DNA of 64,000 bases from Euonymus europaeus (taxonomy: Eukaryota > Streptophyta > Magnoliopsida > Celastrales > Celastraceae). Every line of letters starts with the position of its first letter. The first letter of the stretch is position 1. Made by a program: the position numbers and the translations under genes. The notes below the pieces were generated by a model. That model was not told the DNA's origin. It searched no databases and worked only from the letters and a program-made list of their open reading frames with translations. The stretch covers positions 23,951,555-24,015,554 of the forward strand of contig OY756963.1 in NCBI GenBank assembly GCA_963580455.1, given 5' to 3'. Of the stretch, positions 47,842-58,379 are shown one piece after another.

Positions 47842-50800
47842 ATGGTGAAATCTGGTGTGAATGATGATGGGTTTCAATCTACGCCGCCGTTTTTGAGGAA
47901 GTGCTATGAAATGGTGGATGATGAGTCCTCGAATTCTGTAATCTCATGGAGCCAAAACAATGACAGCTTTATTATTTGGGACATGACTGAATTCTCGGTT
48001 CAGTTGCTTCCCAAGTTCTTCAAGCACAACAATTTCTCCAGCTTTATGAGGCAACTCAATATCTACGTGAGTATAGATTACTATGCTTTGTCTTTTTTCT
48101 ATTCGTGGACTTGAATGGGTAATCTTTCATTTGTACCGGATTCTATGCTGTTTGAATTCAGCGATTTGGTCTTGATCATGGGTTCTTGAATTGGGTGTGG
48201 ATGTAACTAATGGAGTATCATGGGGTTGCGGGCGATTTTTTGATTCCCTTGTCCTTTTGAGTCTACTGGTTCTTGGTTGGGCATATTGCTAAGCAATAAC
48301 ACACTTTATGGTTTCGCCTTCTCATGGCTAATTGGAATATGAGAATGAGTGAATATACTTGTTTCGTGATAGTCGCTCCACAAAGGACAGTAATATGCTT
48401 TCTTATCTTTAATGAGTACTTCTGCTAGGTTTATGTGTTGCTTGTAGCATTGATATTCTCTTGTGATTCCTCTTTGTTGATGCTTTGGAGTATTTCTGTT
48501 TTGTTCATTTATCCAACTCTGTTTCTTTATTACTTTGAAATACCTTGCTTCTGGTGAATGGTAATAGACATAACTCTTTAAACCTTTTGTTTTGAGGCAA
48601 AAAGTATGTGTTTTTTAAAATATATGTGAAATAACCTTGATGATGGGATAGGTCATACTTTTTGGTGAAAATAAATATTAACACAAGTGGTTCACCAATT
48701 TTTCTCTTATGCAATAATTTCAAAAGGGCCTATGATGATGACACAATGTTTGACAGTTTAGATATTAATAGAAATTGCTTAGTGTAAATTCAAATCTCTC
48801 CCTAATTTGGGAAATCTGTGCATGCTGTTTGTAAGACTTGAAGGACGATTTCTTCCACATTTTCTTTGAAATTGAAACTGCTTCATATAAATTTGAATCT
48901 CTTCCCATTTTGGGAAATGTGTGCTTTATGTTTGTATCATTTTGAAGGACAAGCTTCTGCACATGTTCTTTACTTTTATAAAATATTGAATTTTTCCTCG
49001 TACAGAAAATGTCAATTGTGAAGTAGTAGTATTCACCAGCATCTTTTGGGATGGTGCTGAGATAGGCATCCCATAAGGGTGCAGGTGGTAGAAAAAATAG
49101 CCGATTGTCCTTTTTTAAGCACTTTAGCTTCTCATTCTTGATATAAGCACTTTAATATTCGGATTCAATAGGGAAGATATCTTCATGCCAGCATTTATCT
49201 GAGCATAGGATAATCCCAAATTCCTAAAAGCCGCCTTTCGAAATATACACCTTCCAAAATGAGCAAAGTAAGTTCATGATGCCTGAAGTTGGCCGTGCAG
49301 TTTGTCCTCTCTTTCGATTCTCCCAAATCCAAAATAACTGTCATGAGTCACCCATGCGGCCTTCTATTGGCTGTCTAAATAAAATCCTCCTCTCTTTTAA
49401 GAGTGCCTTTTTCATTATACTAGTTATTCTTTTGGGGACTAGAACATAATGATGTTGAATATAATGGCCTAAACATTTGTGCTGCAATAATATTGCTAAT
49501 ATTGTCAAGCATACAAGCCCACCTTTTCTTTTTCTTCCTTTTGTTGATACCTGATACTTGATGCTAACTAAATTCTTTTTGTGACTTGTGGTTAACTGGG
49601 TATTAATGAACTCTTTTCCTGTGTTGGCGGCCTGAAAGAAGATAAAAGCATATGCATGGCTAATGAACGCATGACCCCTTTACCTGTGATGGGAAATGGC
49701 AATAATGATTTAACTCGGAAGTGCTAATCAAGTGATAGCAGATCATTTTACATTGATTCTCGCACACTATAAAATAGTAAAGTTACAGCCTTCATATATG
49801 TTGTTTATGCATGCGTCCATGCTTCAGCACCTACGTCTGTGTTAAGTATTGTGTTGAATAACATTAACTAGTGAAGTAAATGGTTACTCTATAACTTGTT
49901 TCAGGGTTTCAGAAAAATTGATTCAGATCGATGGGAATTTTCAAATGATGGATTTATCAGGGGCCAAAAGCACTTGTTAAAAAACATTTGTCGGAGGAAA
50001 CACTCTCAGAGTACAGATAATCGGAAACCATTGCTGCAGCAAGACAAGAAGATTGAATCTAGTGAAGAAGTTGAAAATTCAGGGCTATGGAAGGAAGTTG
50101 AGAATCTGAAGACTGATAAAAATTCACTTATGCAGCAGTTAGTTATTCTTGGGAAGCATCAGGAAACTGCAGATAACAAGTTGCTTGTCTTAAAAGATCG
50201 CCTCCAAGGAATGGAGAAAAACCAGCAGCAGATGCTGTCATTCTTGGTTCTAGCCATGAAAATTCCAGGATTTTTGGTTCAGCTACTTCAGCCCAAGGAA
50301 AATAATTGGTGCATGGCTGAAAGTGGCGGTATGCTGGAACAAGGAATGGAGGATGGTGAGCCAACGGCTGTGGATGGTATGATAGTAAGGTATCAACTGC
50401 CACTTGATGAATTGCCTTCACCTGTTCTTAAACAAACAGATTCTGAAAAACCACAACAATCTGATCATTCTTTTGATGGGATGAAAGACTACTTTGTGAA
50501 TACTGATTTCATGAAAATGCTTTTGGATGAAAAATCGTGCTCATTTGAAAGCCAGGTCCCCTTTGTTCTTCCAGACTTACCTGATGATGGTACATGGGAA
50601 CAACTTCTGCTCGCTAGCAGTCCTGTTTTTCAAGATTCTAAACATGACAAGGAAAGGGCAAATGACACCGAAATGGAAATAGAAACCTCAACAGCAATTG
50701 GAACTGAATTTGAAGCATCTCAGAGGTCTGAAACTGCATTTGATCTAATGGTTAGTTCTCAAAATCTTGAGAGTAAGTCAACAGAAGAAGGAATTCATCC

Positions 50801-50885
50801 GAATGAGTCTCAAAACATAGAAATTCTGAGTCAGCAAATGGGTCTTTTGGCGTCTGAAACCAATTATAATCATGGGAAACCATAA
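47842..50885 (+). CDS. HSFA8: Heat stress transcription factor, class A8
   Basis: Two exons, 47842-48066 and 49905-50885, joined at the intron position conserved within the Hsf DNA-binding domain (after QLNIY); 401 residues. Winged-helix DNA-binding domain at about 14-108 ([55 protein letters not shown]). The class A HR-A/B coiled coil lies at about 137-194, with the extra spacer typical of class A. An AHA-like activation motif ([13 protein letters not shown]) lies at 302-314 and a leucine-rich export-like motif ([11 protein letters not shown]) near the C-terminus. The start MVKS and the block after HR-B (LVQLLQPKE) resemble Arabidopsis HsfA8. It would trimerise and bind heat-shock elements. 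The 1.84-kb intron shows nothing else. Confidence 0.94.
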
Positions 50886-51460
50886 AAAGATGCCAGGAAA
50901 TAATTTTTTTTGGTTGCCTGAGTATCTTTACATCCCACTTTTCTTTCGCATTTCATCCATGGTCCAAGTTATAACTGATACTCTTTCTTATCACTCAGTC
51001 TCCTGAGAGTGTGTATCTAAACAAATGTTGGTATTATAACACAAGCAATCAATTTCCTGTCTTACTCCTTTACAAGCAAGTGAATTCTTGTGAATATCCT
51101 TGACAGATTTTGACTGTAGAGGAATGGCATGAGGTCTTGTCATTTGGGTAAATAGTATTCCTCCCTAAATCAAATGTTTCATGTTTTCTAAAGCTATTTG
51201 ATGTTGCTGCTGCATGAAATGACTTTGCCTACTCATGTATGCTTTCTTGTGGCTCCACATCTTTTAAAATTTAAATGGCAAGTGATGAGTGTGTATGGGA
51301 TGTGTTTCTGCCGTAATATCTCATTTGTATAAGCCTGTCAATTGAGTGTTTTTATATTATACAATTCGCATAAATTATATTATCATATTTTTTTTAAAAA
51401 TCGTGCAAACGTATGATAACATTAATCTTTTCCTCCGAACGGATAACATTAATGAGAATC
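50886..51460 (+). other. HSFA8 3' UTR and downstream flank
   Basis: T-rich sequence after the HSFA8 stop; no further gene or repeat was recognised. Confidence 0.4.
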
Positions 51461-51463
51461 TTA

Positions 51464-52984
51464 GGGTCCGTTTGGAAGACAATTTGAATTTTAGCATATA
51501 TTTTAGCTTATATGCTGGTAGCGTATATGCTGTTTAAGATGCTGACATTTATGCTGTTTCAAATGTTGTGGGTGTTTGTTTCAATTTTTCTGATAACATA
51601 AATGTTATTCCACATGTTGTGGCTAATTACATACAGGGGTATTAGCAGAAATTCAAAAACAATGAGATTAATATATTTATAAAAAAATATATGTATTTTT
51701 TATATGAACATTTTAACATTTTTAATAATATTAAAAAAATTCTAACATTTAAATATTTTTAATAATATTAAAAAATTTCTAACATTTATTTTAATAATAT
51801 TAACATTTTTTCAAAAATAATAAATGTAAATATAGTTGGGGCATTTAAGACATTTCATTAGTGAAATGCTAAATGGTTTTTCAAATGCTACAAAAATAAG
51901 CATTTTAGAAATTGCCCAAATATGCTACTTTGGTGGTGTTTGGTAAACCATTATAAATAACATATAATACAGCATATAACATGTAAGCTACATATTATTG
52001 TTAATATAACCAAACAACAATTCAACATTCAGCATATTAATTAACATTTTTACCTCTAAATTATGACATTCTAAAAATGTCATTTTACTAGCATTTTTTG
52101 GACACTTATGCATGAAATGTCCAAATTACCCCTACACTCTTAACTAATGACAAGTTTACCCTGCATGTACGGATGAAAACCAATTATTTTATTTAATAAT
52201 ATATTCATTTATATTTAATAATATATTCATTTATATTTAATAATATATTAACATTTTTACTAACATATTTAATTATTTATATTTAATAATATTTTTATTT
52301 TTAAATAATATATTAAATTATATTTACTAATATATTCATTTATATTTAATAATATATTAACATTTTTACTAACATATTTAATTATTTATATTTAATAATA
52401 TTTTTATTTTTAAATAATATATTAAATTATATTTACTAATTTATTTATTTATATTTACTAATCTATTATTTATTTATATTTAATAATATATTAACATTTT
52501 TACTAACATATTTAATTATTTATATTTAATAATATTTTTATTTTTTAATAATATATTAAATTATATTTAATAAAATTTAAGAAAATGTTAAATATTAATA
52601 AAAAAAAATTATAAAAAATATATAATATTTTAATATTATTAAAAATGTAAAGATTATTTTTAAAAAATATAAATCTATTTTTTAATTATTTGTGTTAATA
52701 CCCCTACATGTAATTAACCACAACATTTATACTAGCATATATGCTTTTCTCTGAAAAATCTAACCAAACACCCACAACATTTATAACAACATATATGTCA
52801 GCATTTCAAGCAGCATAAAGCAATCAGCATACAAGCTAAATTATATGCTACTGGTAAAATTGTTACCAAACACACTCTTTATGCTACATGTTAAATTGTT
52901 GTTTGATTGTGATTTTATCCATGTGTAGCATTTATGTTATTTTCTAGCATATATGCTAGTTAAAATGGTTATCCAAACGACACC
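51464..52984. mobile_element. Long AT-rich MITE complex with TTA duplication, 1521 bp
   Basis: Outer ends GGGTCCGTTTGGA and GGTGTCGTTTGGA (reverse complement of the right end) are flanked by TTA at 51461-51463 and 52985-52987. Motifs built on AGCATATATGCT recur near both ends in inverted orientation. Further terminus-like sequences inside (GTGTTTGGTAAACCATTATA near 51946, CAAACACCCACAACATT near 52769) suggest one related MITE nested in another. No coding capacity. Confidence 0.75.
52190..52575. repeat. AT-rich minisatellite within the MITE complex
   Basis: The phrase ATATTAACATTTTTACTAAC recurs with its anchor at about 52250, 52359 and 52493, within a longer unit of TATTTAATAATAT variants (109- and 134-bp steps). 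Confidence 0.8.
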
Positions 52985-53037
52985 TTAGTACTAGTAGATT
53001 TCAAGCCACTTTACCGTCTTCAGGAATGGATTAGACC

Positions 53038-53826
53038 CAATGTTTTTAAACTTGGACCGGACCAGCAAGTCGAACCGGCACCTGGCCACTTGTCCGGTCC
53101 GGGTGATGGTATAAAAGCCGATTCCAATTTCATGGCAAATACAAATATCAAAAGTCAAAATTATTGCCCTTCATCTCCTTCGCACATGTAACAAAAAGTT
53201 CTCCGTCTCAAAGATATTTTCTTTTATTATACTTTCCTCATTCCCTCTCAAAGACTCAGTTTCTTTTTCTTATTTTTAAAATTTATTAGTCATTTGAGGA
53301 TGTCAAAGGAGCTTCTTCTTGAGTTGAAAAGTAGACCTGCATCTATCCTACATCCGGTGGCTGCCACCCAGCGACCTAGCCTCGCAGAGAACGACGAGAT
53401 CCACGGCTCCACTTCCTTGTGCTCCAGTTTTAGGTTCCGATTCAGCCCAAATTCAAGGAGAGAAAGAGAGTCAGATCTGGATCTTGTGGGTATTGTTCAG
53501 ATTTGAAATTTGTGAGTTGTAGAGAGTTTATTTTTCTTATTTATGAGAAAAAATGGTGAGTTTGGGGATTTGATGAAGGAATCAAGGAAGGTCTTGGTGA
53601 TGGTGAAGGAGCGCGCAGGGAGGAGAAGTAAATAAGAGAAGGAAGGTCTTGGTGATGGTGAAGGAGCGCGCAGGGAGGAGAAGTAAATAAGAGAAAGACA
53701 AAATGGAAGAAGAGAGTCACAGTGAAGACGACGAAGTTTCAAGCCGGCGATCTGACCCGTGGAACTTATCCAACCGGAACCGATGATCAAACCGGCTTGT
53801 TGGCCGATCCAAATTTAAAAACATTG
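53038..53826. mobile_element. hAT-type MITE with CAATGTTTTTAAA ends, 789 bp
   Basis: Inverted ends CAATGTTTTTAAACTTGGAC and CAATGTTTTTAAATTTGGAT (reverse complement of the right end). A perfect 8-bp target duplication ATTAGACC lies at 53030-53037 and 53827-53834. Subterminal CCGGTTC/GGACCGG motifs occur in both arms. A 55-bp unit (AAGGTCTTGGTGATGGTGAA and following) is tandemly duplicated at about 53588-53698. Frames inside are not recognisable proteins. Confidence 0.92.
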
Positions 53827-53834
53827 ATTAGACC

Positions 53835-54919
53835 ATAAACGTTCAAACTGTATCTGCATAAAACAGATTGGTTTCAGAATTTGTGTCTTTGAAGCAAGCA
53901 ATTGTTTCTGGTGGATTTAGAGGGAGCCAATTCTTCCTTGAGAGCTTGTATTAAGAACTCATTTTACGCAGAAAATTTGATCATAGATGACAACTTCAAG
54001 TTCCACATTATCACAACCAACAAAGGAGAACAGGAAAGAGTTAAATTGTAAAGTCCTAATCATTACAACAAGCTAACAGTATAACAAAAGTAACCATTGT
54101 TGGACAAACTCCAAGCCAAATGCTGCTGCAGATGCAGTGGCTACAATAAGGGCTCTCTGCAGAACAGAACAGTCCTAGAAGGCTTACTCTGCCAGTGAAT
54201 GAAACCCAACGCAAGCGAGGTCACAAATAATTGATGTTAGTCTCCACAGCTCTTTGAATGAACGTGTAAGGAATGACAGAACCACCAATCCACCCAAGAT
54301 GTAGGTAATGGCAATTTCTAGCTCTTCCTTGATCTGGTTACTACAGCCAAAACTCAAATCTGCATCCACAATAATAAATAAATAACAATAGCTACTAATA
54401 AGCATTTAAAAAATAATACCCATCCCTTCTCAGGCCAATTAATAAAACTGTGGCTCCAGAACCTTTAACATTGTCACATATATAAACTATAAACTCTTAC
54501 ATTCCAGTTTCTTGTTTTAAGGCGCCCAATTTCAGTCAACTTATGAGATTTTCTTCAACAGATGGAGTATCAGGACCCATCTGACCACAAATCGCAATGA
54601 GATACTATAAAAATTACAAGACAACAAGCTTTAACCAGAATGAAAAAAATATATTCTCATCACACAATATGAACCTTAAAGGAGAACAATAATACGAGAC
54701 CACATTCATAAATGATAAATGTTAGCAAGCATCATTTACATGTAGATCATCCAACATCTCAAGCAACAAAAAGAGAATCAAGTCCATATAGCAATCAACC
54801 ATATCACAATGAGATAGAGGAAAAAGAGAAGAATTTAAATACACCAAGATGATTAATAATAGCAATAATTGATGATTCAAAGTTAAAATTCAAAAATCAT
54901 AAACACACAATAGCTTAGC
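53835..54919. other. Downstream flank of the snoRNA cluster; possible small exon
   Basis: A minus-strand frame at 54184 to about 54350, preceded by an acceptor-like GGCTGTAG, encodes a two-helix hydrophobic stretch (ITYILGGLVVLSFLTRSF) and a stop. I recognise no family and found no partner exons, so it is not called as a gene. The remainder is AT-rich and may include the 3' part of the snoRNA precursor. Confidence 0.35.
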
Positions 54920-55004
54920 CTCCTCAGTTCAGGTCTCCAAAAAAAAATTTCATCAACAAATACATCAGATGAAAGAAAGTTTCCTTTCACCATCATCATT
55001 GGAA
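54920..55004 (-). ncRNA. Box C/D snoRNA A1 (25S guide retained, 18S guide decayed)
   Basis: On the minus strand: short stem TTCC/GGAG, box C ATGATGA (54993-54999), box D' CTGA, and box D CTGA (54924-54927), 85 nt. The guide before box D (TTGGAGACCTG) is complementary to the conserved 25S segment CAGGUCUCCAA. The D' guide reads ACTTTCTTTCAT and no longer fully matches the 18S target of its sister genes. Confidence 0.82.
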
Positions 55005-55277
55005 GCAGCATTGTAAATCAAAATTCTTTAAAACTGGTAACATAAACAAAAAACAAGACAAAGAAAACCAAATTGAATACAACCTCATCAACAGCGACCA
55101 AATAGAATTTACTGAAATTGTTGGAAAGCGTTTTAATTATAAATAGACATGAACCATGAGTCTCATACCTATAATATAAACATAAAAATAAGAGGAAAAT
55201 ACGGGCATATCACAAATTTTATAGCTAAATAACAACAAATACTACACACAATAATATAAATTAATGCCCAAACTATG

Positions 55278-55363
55278 TCTCTTCAGTTCAGGTCTCCAAT
55301 TAAATTACCGCACGGAGAATGTCTCAGAAGAACGAAAGTTTTCATGTAAATCATCATCAGAGA
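55278..55363 (-). ncRNA. Box C/D snoRNA B1 (18S and 25S dual guide)
   Basis: 86 nt on the minus strand. Perfect 5-bp terminal stem TCTCT/AGAGA, box C ATGATGA (55351-55357), D' CTGA, D CTGA (55283-55286). The D' guide AACTTTCGTTCTT is complementary to 18S AAGAACGAAAGUU, the region methylated by U59/snR54-type guides. The D guide TTGGAGACCTG is complementary to 25S CAGGUCUCCAA. Confidence 0.88.
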
Positions 55364-55523
55364 CACCATTATTGAACAAACACATCATTACATTGAAAAC
55401 ACAAGAGGTAAATAATCAGAGGAAATTCAGAAGTCAAGAATACTTGATATTGTTTTCAAAAAGAGTTCTGCTGCAGCTAGGATCAGGCAATCTAGGATGC
55501 TGAGAGGGAGCAAGCAGGCAACT

Positions 55524-55531
55524 TTTTATAG
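55524..55531 (-). promoter_or_regulatory. TATA box of the downstream snoRNA cassette
   Basis: Minus-strand CTATAAAA, about 160 nt before snoRNA B1. It corresponds to 56236-56243 in the sister cassette. The telo-box and Site II motifs seen in the other copy are missing here. Confidence 0.6.
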
Positions 55532-55625
55532 CGACATAAAATACACTAAGATGAATAAATAATAAAAATAAAACATTATTTAAAGTTGAAATTGAAAAAA
55601 ATAAATAAAAACCCAATAGCTCAGC

Positions 55626-55708
55626 CTCCTCAGTTCAGGTCTCCAAAATTTTTTCCTCAAGAACTAGATCAGAAGAACGAAAGTTTTTTTTCACCATCAT
55701 CATTGGAG
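55626..55708 (-). ncRNA. Box C/D snoRNA A2 (18S and 25S dual guide)
   Basis: 83 nt. Stem CTCC/GGAG, box C ATGATGA (55697-55703), D' CTGA preceded by AACTTTCGTTCTT (18S complement), and D CTGA (55630-55633) preceded by TTTTGGAGACCTG (25S complement). It is the sister of 54920-55004, about 704 bp away. Confidence 0.87.
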
Positions 55709-55985
55709 CCAGCCCTGTAGATCTGAAGTCTTTAAAACTGGTAACATAAACAAACAACAAAGACACTGTAGACAAAATTGAATACAATCACATCAACGGC
55801 AACCGAATAGAATTGACAGAAGAAGTTCGAAACCGTTTTAATTATAAAATTCATGAACCATGAGTCTCATACCTATAATATAAACATTAATGAAAGAAAA
55901 ATAAAAACATGGATATATCACAAATTTTATAGCTAAATTACAACAAACATTACACACAACGATATAAACTAATACGCAAGCAACT

Positions 55986-56071
55986 TCTCTTCAGTTCAGG
56001 TCTCCAACTAAATTTCAGCACGGAGAATTTCTCAGAAGAACGAAAGTTTTCATGTAAATCATCATTAGAGA
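55986..56071 (-). ncRNA. Box C/D snoRNA B2 (18S and 25S dual guide)
   Basis: 86 nt. Perfect TCTCT/AGAGA terminal stem, box C ATGATGA (56059-56065), D' CTGA preceded by AACTTTCGTTCTT, D CTGA (55991-55994) preceded by TTGGAGACCTG. It is first in the polycistron, about 165 nt downstream of the TATA box. Confidence 0.88.
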
Positions 56072-56235
56072 CGCCATTAACGAACGAACACATCCGTAAA
56101 TTGACAACAAAATCAGAATCTAAATAAACAGAGGAAATTCAGAAGTCTAGAATACTTGACATTATTTTCAAAAAGCGTTCGGCGCTGCAGCTTGGATCTG
56201 GCGAGCTGGTCACTGAGAAATAGCAAGCAAGCAAC

Positions 56236-56435
56236 TTTTATAGCGCGATTTTGAAACCCTACACAGCCGCCGCCTCGTTATCGATGGTCTACTATGCCCT
56301 AATTTCAAAATCTCGGCTTTGTGGGCCTCACTATAGAGTTTCGGCAATCCGGCTCCTCCGTAACCCGCCCAAATATGCTGTGATTTGGGCCATTATATCA
56401 ATTCAGAAAGACAGAAACTTGAAAACCCGGCCCAC
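56236..56435 (-). promoter_or_regulatory. snoRNA cluster promoter: TATA, telo-box, Site II elements
   Basis: Reading upstream of snoRNA B2: TATA CTATAAAA (56236-56243), a telo-box AAACCCTA (plus-strand orientation, 56254-56261), then TGGGCC Site II motifs at 56322-56327, 56386-56391 and, reversed, 56429-56434. Telo-box plus Site II is the usual promoter signature of plant snoRNA clusters and ribosomal protein genes, which agrees with Pol II transcription of a polycistronic precursor. Confidence 0.75.
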
Positions 56436-56459
56436 GCATTGACCCGTGATAATAATTTT

Positions 56460-58379
56460 TGAAGGTTCAAGCGATTGAAACGAAAGGTAAAGATTGATTC
56501 GAACATTTTATTGAAATGATTTCATAAAGTTTGTAAATAATTAAATATTATATAAAATATAAATAATACTATATATACATATGAGTGTTTGATAGAGAAT
56601 ATGTTTGACATATTATAAATTGATATAGAGAGTAATGTCTAATGGAATATAAGTTGTACTCTATTAATTTGTGATAAAAGCTCCACCGTGGTTTGGAGTC
56701 AACAACTATTTCCTAATTCGAATGTTAGATCTAGATCTCTTATATATAAAGTTATTTGTATTGGTAAAGCATAAGTTATTATAGCATATAAACTGTAAAA
56801 TTAATAATTAACGTATAAGTTATCAAATAAATTGTTAATGTTTGGTATAGTTGAAGTTATGATAACGTCTAAACTGTCAAATTAATACTAGAAGTATTTA
56901 AAGTACTAATAGGGATATAAAGTTGTACGCGTATAGTGTGAGTATTGAAACGTAAAATGCTAGAGCGTACAAACTTGTGAGCATAGAAAATAAGTGTAAA
57001 TCTCTGTTATGCTTTACCAAACAGTAATATGAACAATAAAATATGGGTCACTAGTGGGTCACTGACATTTTTTTCCTTTTCCATTGTGTCGCACGCTTAG
57101 AAAATTAAGTGATGAAATTTGATGTTTTTGAGTGGGGTGCAACCCCGGGACACGTCAATTTTTTGTCATTGAAAAATTGACCATTTTTCATTTTGATTGC
57201 AAAATGTTTAAATATCACAATTCAGCAACCTAAAGTTTCAATTTTAAACAACTAAACAATGTCTGAGTTACCATATTGAAAGAAATGTACACTTTCGATT
57301 ATTAACATCTAATGTTTGAATATTCAATGATTAAAATAAAAAGTGATCAATCTTTCAATAATCAAAAGTTGACTTAAACTGTGCAATCCCACGTCAAAAG
57401 AAAACAAACGATAGACACATTAAATTTATATTTTAACAGTCCAAAAATTTCATATTTTTTCAGGCTTTTATTTTATTTTGCTGTTTGAAATAAAATAATA
57501 TATTATTAGATTTGTAATTTCGATTTTATTTTGTTGTTTGAAATAAAACAATATATTATTAGATTTGTAATTCGGATTACAAGACACTCATTATTTTTTC
57601 AAAAGGAAATACAGTTGTAACCACTACGCCACGCTTTTATAAAAAAATTACAGTAGACTCCGACTTTCGGGAATGGGGAATAGGTGGGTGTTTGTGCATG
57701 GATGGTGAGGGCCAAGGGTTGTACTTTGATACCGACGAACCGAAAATGGTACGAGTATTACTTCCCTAGGAGTTGTCTTGTTTTCTTCTCTATGTCGAGC
57801 TGCTTATCCAGGCCGATGTACCAGTCTTCCTCCTTCACTTACACCAAAAGCTTGTTAATTCGACAATAATTTAAAATGAGACCAAAAAGTGATTCGCCAA
57901 ACAACTTGGGATGGAAATGGAATCATCTGACTGTATTTACCATCCATCCATCCATAACCAGTGCCCACACACACTCATGCCGACTGTATCATGTGAATAT
58001 TACTATCAATATTCTAATACATTATTTGAGATTACAAAATCCTTTATTTTACAATGAAAAATCGTAATTCATAAGCCTCGTTGATATCTTTCTTTTCTAA
58101 TACACAAATATCTTATTTTTTTATTTTACCCCATTAAATTGTCTATTTTTCTAGAAAATACATTCAGCTATCCTTGCACCAATATATTTGGGGAAATATT
58201 TTAGCTCTCTGGACAATCTGCCTCCTGTGATTGTAACAATCATCTCTATGACAAAATTTTGTGGGAATATCCCGTAAGAGGATGGAAACTTGAGCAGCTG
58301 AGAAAGCCGGCTGGCTGTCTGTCTTCTCGATTAGGAAACCAAGTCGGATATTCTTCATCATTTCCAAATGCATTTTCCT
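56460..58379. other. Intergenic between snoRNA promoter and POD1 3' end
   Basis: AT-rich. About 57466-57592 holds a two-copy tandem repeat of roughly 60 bp (TTTTATTTTGNTGTTTGAAA and following). A tRNA-like GTGGCGTAGTGGTTA occurs on the minus strand near 57622-57636 without a B box. No gene is recognised; the last part before 58379 is presumably POD1 3' UTR. Confidence 0.5.

Larger units (their letters stand above)
54920..56243 (-). repeat. Tandem duplication of a snoRNA cassette, about 708 bp
   Basis: Each cassette runs TATA box, leader (sharing CAGAGGAAATTCAGAAGTC as plus-strand sequence), snoRNA B, spacer, snoRNA A. The offsets between copies are 712 (TATA), 708 (B) and 704 (A). The spacers also match (CATGAACCATGAGTCTCATA in both). 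A and B share the same guides, so they arose from an earlier duplication. Confidence 0.9.

Noticed and set aside
54184..54405. Small hydrophobic protein or terminal exon
   Set aside because: There is an acceptor-like site and a stop, but no upstream exon, start or recognisable family; recorded only as a possibility in the flank entry.
57615..57640. tRNA-like GTGGCGTAGTGGTTA on the minus strand
   Set aside because: It resembles a tRNA A box, but no B box (GGTTCGANNCC) follows at the right distance and no cloverleaf can be drawn.
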